Source of the DNA: Acidimicrobiaceae bacterium
GTDB lineage: Bacteria > Actinomycetota > Acidimicrobiia > Acidimicrobiales > RAAP-2
NCBI GenBank assembly: GCA_003153575.1
Contig: PLZW01000019.1
Location: 1 to 62,890 of the forward strand
Direction of reading: 5' to 3'
DNA: 62,890 nucleotides
A program made the translations under genes and the position numbers. The first letter of the stretch is position 1; each line of letters starts with the position of its first letter. The notes below the pieces were generated by a model. That model was not told where the DNA came from. It ran no database searches and saw only the letters and a program-made list of their open reading frames with translations. This document shows, in pieces, positions 1-8,162 of this stretch.

Positions 1-123
1 GCCGAGCACTGGAACGACGACCCCACCCCCTTCGTCTGGAAGAAGCCCGTCGACGAGATCATCGCCAAGGTCAAGCGGGGCCGAGCGGCGTTGGCTTCAG
101 TCAAATCCGCGACGGACCACTAG
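1..123 (+). CDS. IS630-family transposase, C-terminal fragment (cut by window edge)
   Basis: The first 40 codons read in frame from base 1 to a TAG at 121-123. The peptide contains HWNDDPTPFVWKK followed by an amphipathic helix (DEIIAKVKRGRAAL). WN(D/E)xPxPFVWxK is the characteristic C-terminal end of IS630/Tc1-mariner type DDE transposases, which cut and paste DNA at TA dinucleotides. The catalytic residues lie outside the window, so intactness cannot be judged. The stop codon TAG itself contains the TA that could be the target duplication, so the element probably ends within a few bases of position 123. Confidence 0.72.
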   Translation, partial: AEHWNDDPTPFVWKKPVDEIIAKVKRGRAALASVKSATDH

Positions 124-210
124 AAGCTCGACAGCCGTCTTGAGACGCTCTTCGAGATACGACCATTCAGTCGCGACCTTGCCGATATGTTCGTAGATCG
201 CATCATCCAT
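124..210 (-). pseudogene. N-terminal fragment of an unknown gene interrupted at the IS630 end
   Basis: Reading leftward from an ATG at 208-210 gives 29 codons (MDDAIYEHIGKVATEWSYLEE and onward). They look like real protein: a helix with the pattern hIGxVxxEWxxLExxL, common in small hypothetical proteins of mobile regions. The frame then runs into the transposase end and stops at 97-99. The simplest reading is a gene whose remainder was displaced by IS insertion near base 123. No clear ribosome binding site precedes the ATG. It could also be a chance frame; confidence is low. Confidence 0.33.
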
Positions 211-333
211 GGGCACGACGAGCAGAGTACTCAACGGTCACAGCCGCCCCCGATCGGATCTGCTGATACGAGTTCTTGACAGAATTGCATCGGGGTAGGG
301 GGCCGAAGTCCCCTGCTCACCGACCCCGGAATC

Positions 334-403
334 CTGCCCTATTCCTTGCCCTAGTTTGCGCGTTCCCATGCCTACCGAAGTGTTCCGGTTGGACTTTGCC
401 CTA
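334..403 (+). repeat. Three direct repeats (C/T)TGCCCTA, possible integrase arm-type sites
   Basis: CTGCCCTA at 334-341, TTGCCCTA at 346-353 and TTGCCCTA at 396-403 are in the same orientation, with starts 12 and 50 bp apart, in non-coding DNA 58 bp from the tRNA half-gene. Short direct repeats beside a tRNA-borne crossover site are typical of the arm sites bound by the N-terminal domain of tyrosine integrases. No integrase gene is visible in the window, so the role is inferred. Confidence 0.4.
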
Positions 404-460
404 CTCTAGAAACGTCCAGTTCAAGCCGTTTTCGTAGAGATAGTACCTGGTCAGGGCCGC

Positions 461-499
461 ATTATGAGTCCCCTGCTCTGACCACTGAGCTACTGCCCC
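461..499 (-). pseudogene. 5' half of elongator tRNA-Met(CAT), ends at the anticodon loop
   Basis: The minus strand from 499 reads as a regular tRNA: acceptor strand GGGGCAG, TA, D arm GCTCAGTGGTCAGAGC, A, anticodon 5' strand GGGGA, loop CTCATAA (anticodon CAT). After base 39 the sequence no longer pairs: the next bases are GCGG where CCCC is needed. No T arm, and no CTGCCCC acceptor partner, occurs between here and base 1. The gene is therefore a half-tRNA cut at the anticodon stem-loop, a known crossover position for tRNA-targeting integrases. A complete tRNA-Met is expected elsewhere in the genome. Confidence 0.7.
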
Positions 500-564
500 G
501 GGGTGCGACGACCCGGGAAACAGCCACGGGCGACCTCGGGGAGGCAGCGTAGCCCCACCCCGTG

Positions 565-2280
565 TCAAGACCCTGATCTGATGTGGGCGTGGACCGTTCG
601 GCCGGGTCCGGACAGCACGACCACCACGGTCGGCCCGCCAACCGGCGGTCTCCCGAAGGTCGGATAGCCGATGGCCGTCGTCGGCCGGGGGTCGAATCCC
701 CGGGTGGCCAGTTGGTAGGCCACGCCGGTCTCGACGGCGAGCGGTTCGGTGGAGGATGCACCTTCGACCTGGAGGCCGAATGCACCGGTCGGCGCCACCC
801 GGGCAGCGGCCGCCGACGCCGCGTCGGTGGCTCGGACGGCGGCCCATCCCGACAGCGTGGGAGCCGTCCCGTCCATCTGTGCCATCCCGGTGGCGATGAG
901 CCAGGCCGAGAGGCCCAACAGCAAGGCGGCTGCCGGCCATCGCGCCCGGTCGACCCACGGTGACGCCGTTTCCACCACCCCGTCGCCCCGAAGCCGGCGC
1001 AGGCCGGCCACGACCACTTCGGCGGCCGCCCACGCGAACGTGACCCAGACGGCGATGCCGATCAACGCCAGGACCGCCCCGAGGTAGCCGAGTACCAGGA
1101 ACTGCGCCCTGGGGATCGATGCCACCGTCACCACCCCGCCGATCGCCGCCAGCAAGGTCAGGAACGACAGGGCGGCCAACGTGCGACGGCCGGTCCGCCA
1201 GGACACCGCCGTCACCGCCACCAGGATCGAGAGAACCGCCAGGCCCCACCACTCGGGACCACTGGTCATGGCGACCACCCCGAAGAACTGGGCGAGTCCG
1301 CCACCCGTCGGCAGGGGGCGGACCCATGCCGGCAGCACGCGGGTGGCCCCGCCCAGGGTCCGCAGCGCAGCGGAGGTCCCGATGGTGGGACCCGACTGCG
1401 CCGCCCGGACCAGGAGCGTGAGGTTGCCCGGCCGGGTCGTGACCTCCTGGAGGACCGGCGCCGCCCAGACCACCACCCCGGTGCCGAGCCCGGCGACCAG
1501 CCATCCGAACCGGTCCCGGGCCAGGCGACGTCGCCCGGCGACCAACGCCGGCAGGGGCGCCAGGAGGCAGAGGAGGACGGCCGGCGGGGCAAAGGCCGCC
1601 TGACACTGGACGACGACGCTGGCCGCCAGCACGGTCACCGGCCACCAACGGAGCCGACCGGTGACCACGGCCAGGGCCGTGCAGAACGTCGTCACCAAGA
1701 AGAGGAGGGCGAACCACACGTTCCAGACCACGTCGAGGGCCACCTCGGGGCGCACCAGGGCGAACACCAGCACGCAGCCGGCCGTCGCCGCCCCACCGCG
1801 CCAGCCGCCCACCGCCCAGATCGCCTCGATCGCCAGAGCCGCCGCAACCACGGCGGCTGCGACCCCGCCCCACAGCGCGCCCTGGGCCGGGTCCACCCGC
1901 ACGGGGACGGCCAGGATCCAGCTCTGGAGCGGGCCGGGACCGAAGACGGCGTGGGATCCGGCCGACACCGCCATCTGGTGCCCCACCAGCGGCGAATGCG
2001 AGCTGAATACCTGGAAGCTGCGGTACGCGAGGTCCGCGTTGTCGTACAGGGGCCGCCAACCCCGGGCCGACTCGACGGCGCCGAACACCACCAGCGGGAG
2101 TTCGGCCGCCAGGTGGCACAGCACCCGCAGCCATCGGTCAGAACGCGGGCCCCTCCCCGTCCCGTCGTCGTCCACCGCGGTCACGTCGGTCGTGACCACC
2201 CGTTCGTCCGGCACCGCGGTCGGGAGCGCCTCCACCGGGGCAGTCTCCCTGGTCCCGTCGGCCCCGGCCAGCATCCTCAT
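565..2280 (-). CDS. Polytopic membrane protein, GT-C glycosyltransferase-like
   Basis: The 571-residue product has a charged N-terminus (about 50 residues), then many hydrophobic segments. Near residue 90 it carries a DNADLAYRSFQVFSSHSPLVG stretch followed by a soluble loop and further membrane helices. This pattern (acidic DN/DxD-like loop after the first helix, about ten later segments) resembles actinobacterial GT-C fold membrane glycosyltransferases that use polyprenyl-phosphate sugars, but no family is certain. ATG codons at 2280 and 2274 are both possible starts. It follows the ATP-grasp gene by 21 nt on the same strand and is probably co-transcribed with it. Function is inferred only from topology. 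Confidence 0.7.
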   Translation of the reverse strand: MRMLAGADGTRETAPVEALPTAVPDERVVTTDVTAVDDDGTGRGPRSDRWLRVLCHLAAELPLVVFGAVESARGWRPLYDNADLAYRSFQVFSSHSPLVGHQMAVSAGSHAVFGPGPLQSWILAVPVRVDPAQGALWGGVAAAVVAAALAIEAIWAVGGWRGGAATAGCVLVFALVRPEVALDVVWNVWFALLFLVTTFCTALAVVTGRLRWWPVTVLAASVVVQCQAAFAPPAVLLCLLAPLPALVAGRRRLARDRFGWLVAGLGTGVVVWAAPVLQEVTTRPGNLTLLVRAAQSGPTIGTSAALRTLGGATRVLPAWVRPLPTGGGLAQFFGVVAMTSGPEWWGLAVLSILVAVTAVSWRTGRRTLAALSFLTLLAAIGGVVTVASIPRAQFLVLGYLGAVLALIGIAVWVTFAWAAAEVVVAGLRRLRGDGVVETASPWVDRARWPAAALLLGLSAWLIATGMAQMDGTAPTLSGWAAVRATDAASAAAARVAPTGAFGLQVEGASSTEPLAVETGVAYQLATRGFDPRPTTAIGYPTFGRPPVGGPTVVVVLSGPGRTVHAHIRSGS

Positions 2281-2301
2281 CAGGGCGCTCGGCCCGATGA
2301 C

Positions 2302-3213
2302 TTAGGCCGATGCCGCGTCGACCCGTCGGGTCAGGTGGCGGGCGAACCGGTCGGCGGCCATGGGATCGGTGCGGAGGAAGAACGACGGCTCGGCCAGTTC
2401 GACCTCGAGGACCACGTCGGTACCGTCATCGAGCGTGACGACGTCGATCCGTCCGTAGAGCAACGGGTCCGTCACCTGGAACCGGTCGGCCACCAGCCGG
2501 CCGGCGGCGGTCGAGGCCGCCTCGACCACGGCCCGTCGCGACGGGGTCAGTACCTCCGGCGCCAGGTGCTCGGCATAGGTGCCCCCGATCAGTCCGCCGC
2601 CGAGGGCGAGCAGCGGGCCCTTGCGCACCGAGTGGGAGACCTCGCCATCGAACACCACCGTGCTCACCTCGCCCTCGGTGGCGACAGTGGCGACCGCCGG
2701 CTGCACCAGCACAGGCGTCCCCTGGTCAAGAATCGACACGGCCAGCACTCGTGCGGCCGGATCACCCGGCGCGAACCGCCCCGTCAGGCGGCAGCCGGCC
2801 GACACCGTCGGTTTCACCACGGCTTCGCCGGACTGTTCCGCCAGGGCGGCGTCGACGCCACCGGGCGAGGTGCACACGGCCGTGGGGATGACCGGCACCC
2901 CAGACCGGGCCAGGTCGAGGAGGTACCGCTTGTCCAGGTTCCAGGCGATGACCGGGGCCGGGTTGTGGAGCGTGCCGAGTGCGTCCATGCGGTCCAACCA
3001 GCCGCGGAAGGCATCGAGGTGATCAAGGTAGTCCCACGTGGAACGGACGACCACCAGGTCGTAGGCGTCCCACGCCACGTCCGGATCCGACCAGACACCG
3101 TGGTCGAGGTCGACACCAACTGCCGCACAGGCCTCCTCGTGGAGGCGACGGTCGGTGTCGTTGTCGCCCAGGTGCTCGGATGGCGCGGTGGCGAACACCA
3201 CCCGCGGGCTCAT
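2302..3213 (-). CDS. ATP-grasp domain protein
   Basis: 303 residues, starting MSPRVVFATAPSEHLGDND. It shows the order of an ATP-grasp ligase: N-terminal Rossmann-like part with VVVRSTWDYLDH, a central lysine strand (EAVVKPTVSAG), a VLVQPAV hinge-like strand, and a C-terminal metal/ATP segment (YGRIDVV then VLEVELAEPSFFL, the E-x-E pair expected to bind Mg). Relatives annotated as glutathione-synthetase-like proteins of unknown substrate share the W-D-Y and ELxEPSLF motifs. The frame stays open upstream to 3471, but that extension is arginine-rich and overlaps the zinc-ribbon gene, so the ATG at 3213 is preferred. Substrate unknown. Confidence 0.8.
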   Translation of the reverse strand: MSPRVVFATAPSEHLGDNDTDRRLHEEACAAVGVDLDHGVWSDPDVAWDAYDLVVVRSTWDYLDHLDAFRGWLDRMDALGTLHNPAPVIAWNLDKRYLLDLARSGVPVIPTAVCTSPGGVDAALAEQSGEAVVKPTVSAGCRLTGRFAPGDPAARVLAVSILDQGTPVLVQPAVATVATEGEVSTVVFDGEVSHSVRKGPLLALGGGLIGGTYAEHLAPEVLTPSRRAVVEAASTAAGRLVADRFQVTDPLLYGRIDVVTLDDGTDVVLEVELAEPSFFLRTDPMAADRFARHLTRRVDAASA

Positions 3214-3244
3214 GCGGGGACGGTCCGTGGCCGGTCGGGAGCGG

Positions 3245-3385
3245 TCAATTGTGGTGGGGCGGGCGGTCGTGCCGCTGGCGCTCGGCCCAGCACAGGTCGC
3301 AGTCCTCGCACGACGAGCGTCCCTGGCCCCCGCCGCGATGGACCCCGGGATGGCCGCAGTAGGGACAGCGTTCGGTTGCCGGCAT
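3245..3385 (-). CDS. Small zinc-ribbon protein, 46 residues
   Basis: A short gene on the minus strand, MPATERCPYCGHPG then SCEDCDLCWAERQRHD, ending TGA at 3245-3247. The four cysteines in CPYC...CEDC plus a further CxxC-type pair (DLC) form a typical treble-clef or ribbon zinc site. An AGGA sits 8 nt before the ATG. It lies 31 nt upstream of the ATP-grasp gene in the same direction. No enzyme function is apparent; such micro-proteins often bind RNA or partner enzymes. Confidence 0.55.
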   Translation of the reverse strand: MPATERCPYCGHPGVHRGGGQGRSSCEDCDLCWAERQRHDRPPHHN

Positions 3386-3474
3386 CGGGATCCTCGTCGG
3401 GTGATGGACCAGGGACCGGCCCGGCCGGCAGGCCGTGCTGGTCGCCGGAGGGGTACCCACTCCTCCGCCACTGG

Positions 3475-3547
3475 CTCCGGGGGTGAGACTCGAACTCACA
3501 ACCCTCTGATTAACAGTCAGATGCTCTGCCGATTGAGCTACCCCGGA
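3475..3547 (-). tRNA. tRNA-Asn(GTT)
   Basis: The minus strand folds into a complete 73-nt cloverleaf: acceptor TCCGGGG pairing with CCCCGGA, D arm GCTCAATCGGCAGAGC, anticodon arm ATCTGACTGTTAATCAGAG with anticodon GTT, and a T arm containing GTTCGAGTC. The discriminator is G73 and a genomically encoded CCA follows at 3472-3474. The gene stands alone between the zinc-ribbon gene and a small membrane-protein gene. Confidence 0.97.
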
Positions 3548-3670
3548 ATAGGTCCGACCACGCCTGGACGACCCTCGGGACGGCATCAGCGTGCCTGAGG
3601 AGATTAGCCGGTCACCGTGCCCCCGAAATTCGGAGGTGCACGCGACGACGAACCGCGCCACAATGGCGCC

Positions 3671-3979
3671 GTGAAGCTCCGCATCGCAGCCGCTACCGCC
3701 ATCGTCGCCGGGTTCGTCATCGGGATCGTCCGATCGCGGCGCACCCGACTCCGGGTCGTGACACCTGACGGTTCCACGGTCCGCCCGTCCCGCCACGCTC
3801 GGTCGGGTGCCGGGGCCAAGGCCCGGGCGGTCGTCGTGCTCGCCACGGTACGGCTGCGGGACGCCCTCGGGGTCCTCGGTGGGTGGCGTGACGGCGAGGA
3901 TGCGGCCGACGCCCTGGTCATCGAGATGACCGGTGATCTGGCCACGGTCATCAACGAGCACAGTTCGCTCGCCGTCTGA
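3671..3979 (+). CDS. Small single-span membrane protein, unknown function
   Basis: From a GTG at 3671 the product is 102 residues: MKLRIAAATAIVAGFVIGIV is one hydrophobic N-terminal segment, then an RSRRTR positive cluster placing the rest in the cytoplasm, then a soluble tail ending in VIEMTGDLATVINEHSSLAV. The frame is open further upstream to 3617, but the added residues are compositionally unlike protein and GTG 3671 begins the membrane segment directly. No family recognised. It precedes the PrmC-like gene on the same strand by 38 nt. Confidence 0.55.
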   Translation: MKLRIAAATAIVAGFVIGIVRSRRTRLRVVTPDGSTVRPSRHARSGAGAKARAVVVLATVRLRDALGVLGGWRDGEDAADALVIEMTGDLATVINEHSSLAV

Positions 3980-4017
3980 CCCCACCGCCACTCCCCCCGG
4001 ATCCCCGTGCGGCACGG

Positions 4018-4781
4018 GTGGCCCGCCGGCTGGCAGCTGCCGGGTGCGTAGCTGCCGAGGACGAGGCGGCTGAGCTGGTCCGTGCCGCCACCGACGACGA
4101 CCTCGAGTCCATGGTGGCCCGCCGCTCGACCGGCGAGCCCCTTTCCTGGATCACCGGGACCGCATCGTTCTGTGGCCTGACGGTCCTCGTCGACCCCGGG
4201 GTCTACGTCCCCCGCTGGCAGTCCGAGACCCTGGCCCGACGAGCGGCCGACCTGCTGCCCGAGACCGGAACGGCCGTCGACCTCTGTACGGGGACCGGTG
4301 CCGTGGCCCTCGCGCTCGCCGCCGCCCGGCCCCGGGCGCGGGTGGTGGCCACCGAGGTCGACCCCCGGGCCGCGGCCTGCGCCCGGCGCAACGGCGTGGA
4401 CGTGATGGAGGGGCACCTGGCCGATCCGCTGCCCGTCGATCTGGCCGGAACCGTTGACCTGATGACCGGCGTCCTCCCCTACGTACCCATCGACGGGCTG
4501 CACCTGCTCCCCCGAGACGTCCTGGCCTTCGAGCCCCGCGTCGCCCTCGACGGTGGTGCGGACGGCCTCACGCTGGTGACCGAAGCGGTGGCCGCCAGCA
4601 CCCGTTGGGTGCGGCCCGGGGGCTGGCTGCTGCTCGAGGTCGGTACCGACCAGGTCGACGGGGTCGGTGCGCTGTTCCAGAGCGCCGGGTACGGGGCCGT
4701 CACCCTGCTCGACGACGACGAAGGCGACCCGAGGGCGGTGGCCGGACAGCGGTACGGTGGGTCGGTGGCCCCGCCGGGAGG

Positions 4782-4800
<19 letters not shown>
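4018..4800 (+). CDS. PrmC/HemK-related class I methyltransferase
   Basis: 260 residues with the PrmC layout: an N-terminal helical region with [15 protein letters not shown] (the E-P-hxYhxG substrate loop), VYVPRWQSE (VLIPRPETE-like), the SAM-binding [14 protein letters not shown] and [10 protein letters not shown], then the active-site strand. The catalytic NPPY of true release-factor glutamine methyltransferases is replaced by GVLPYVP, as in the PrmC-related group of unknown substrate. Starts at GTG 4018; no other start codon exists before the upstream in-frame stop. Its last 19 nt overlap the end of sigA on the opposite strand. Confidence 0.8.
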
Positions 4801-6181
<1,381 letters not shown>

Positions 6182-6185
<4 letters not shown>

Positions 6186-8080
6186 GCGACCTGTCCGGTT
6201 CCGCTGGGTTGCGCCCTCACCAGCAACCACGCTACCAAGCGGCGGGACACTTCTGCAGAGGAGTCGGTCCGGTCCAGGTCCTGGAGCCATCCCGCCACCT
6301 CCGTGGCGTCCTGCATGGCCTGGGTCGACGTCCGGGCCTCCACCGTCAGGACCGGCAGCTCCCGGCGCACGGCGTCGCGGACGAGCTGCGCCACCACCTC
6401 GTCGGGCTCCGACCGGGGCTCCTCGACGGTCAATCGGACCAGGAGGGCCTGCACCTGGCCCGGGGCGGCGTCGATGGCCTCGCCGAGGTCGTCGGAGTCC
6501 ACCAGGGCCACGAAGGCGGCCCGCTGGACCGGATCGGAGAAGAGCACCGCCTCCAGGCGGTCACCGACCTCCTCGGGGCGGTGGATGGCCAGGCGGAGCG
6601 CCTCCAGCCCGGGCCGGAACTCGACGCTGGTCGACCCGCGTCCGGTGCCGTTCGGGCCCGGGCCGTCGTCCCACGCGTCCCACCCGGGCTCGGGGCCGAG
6701 GTCGTCCGGACCGTCGTAGCCCCGGGGGTCGCGGTCGCCGGTGGGGGGCGCCGGATGGGACGGCGGGCGCTCGGCCCTGGCCGGGGCGTTGCGGGGGCCC
6801 TCCCGCCGGATCCGTTCGAGTCGGTCGCGCAGCGCGCCGGGCTCGAGCCGGCAGCGTTCGGCGACCTGCATCACGTACTGGTCGCGCACCAGGTCGTCCG
6901 GGTGCTCGGCCACCGCGACCAGCGCGTGGTCGGCGGCCCGTGCCCTCCCTTCGGGGGTGGCGAGGTCGGCGGCGTCCAGGATCCGCTCGAGTCGGAACTG
7001 CAGGAAGGGCTTGGCCCCCGAGACGGCGTCCCGCAGGGCACCGGGGTCGGTCCTGGCCAGGTCGGCCGGGTCGGAGCCGGGCGGCAGGGCGGCCACCGCC
7101 ACGTCGATCTCCAGTTTGCGCTCCCACTCGTAGAAGCGACCGGCCGCCGACTGGCCGGCACCATCGGCGTCGAACGCCAGTACCACCCGGGTGGCGAAGT
7201 TCTTCAGCAGCTTGACGTGTTCTTCGGCCAAGGCCGTGCCGCAGGTGGCGACAGCCCGGGGGACCCCCGCCTCGAAGAACCCGATCACGTCGGTGTACCC
7301 CTCGCACACCACGACCTCGCCGGAGGCGATGACGTCCTGCTTGGCCCAGTTGAGGGCGTACAGGGTCCGGCGCTTGGAGTAGATCGGCGTCTCGGTGGAG
7401 TTCTTGTACTTGGCCGGGTCGCTGCTGCCCGGCAGGATGCGGCCCCCGAGGGCCACCGGGTGGCCCGACGGGTCGCAGATGGGGAAGAGGACGCGGGCCC
7501 GGAAGGCATCCTGCAGCCGGCCCCGCTTGTTCACGAAGCCGAGTCCGGCCCCCACGGCGACGTCCTCGCCCAATTTGAGGGCCGTGCACAGTGTGTCCCA
7601 TCCGTCCGGTGCCCATCCGAGACGGAAGCGGCGCACCACCTCGCCGAGGTAGCCGCGGCTGCGCAGATAGTCCCGGGCCGGGCCGGCGTCGGGACCTGAC
7701 AGAAGGTTCTGGTGGTACCACTCGGTGGCCCGCTCCATGGCGTCGAGGAAGACCTTGCGCTTCTGGTTGCCCTTCCCCCCGTCGCCGTCCTCCCGGATGG
7801 TGATGCCCGACTTGTCGGCCAGGCGTCGCACCGCGTCGACGAAGTCGAGATGCTCCATGGCGCGCACGAAGGTGATGGCGTCCCCGCTGGCTTGGCACCC
7901 GAAGCAGTAGTAGAAGCCGGCCTCGGCGTTGACGCTGAAGGACGGCGACTTTTCGGAGTGGAACGGGCAGAGGCCGACCCAGCGCTGGCCCACCCGCTTC
8001 AGGGCGGCGTGCTCACCCACCAGGGCGACGATGTCCGTCGCCGCCCGGACCCGGGCCACGTCCTCGTCGGGGATGCCCAT
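6182..8080 (-). CDS. dnaG: DNA primase DnaG
   Basis: 632 residues, makes RNA primers at the replication fork. N-terminal CHC2 zinc finger ([11 protein letters not shown] then [11 protein letters not shown], residues about 38-65), central catalytic core with RGYLGE and a TOPRIM domain ([38 protein letters not shown]), then a proline/glycine-rich linker (about 430-475) and a C-terminal helicase-interacting region. Starts [18 protein letters not shown], typical of the family. First gene of the dnaG-sigA pair. Confidence 0.96.
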
Positions 8081-8162
8081 GGCGACGACGGTACCGCGTC
8101 CCGACCCGGCCCCGTCCGGCCGCTCGCCTCCCGTTGCCGGGGTGGACGATCCGGGAAGGGGC

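Noticed and set aside
124..499. Group I intron inside tRNA-Met
   Set aside because: The break lies in the anticodon stem-loop, where such introns occur, but no 3' exon (T arm plus CTGCCCC) is found in the 460 bases to the window edge and no intron core motifs are seen. An integration junction fits better, though an intron reaching beyond the edge is not fully excluded.
401..2134. Long open frame on the minus strand running through the tRNA half
   Set aside because: Gly/Arg/Pro-rich translation, overlaps the membrane-protein gene in another frame, and contains the typical translated-tRNA peptide; a GC-rich shadow frame.
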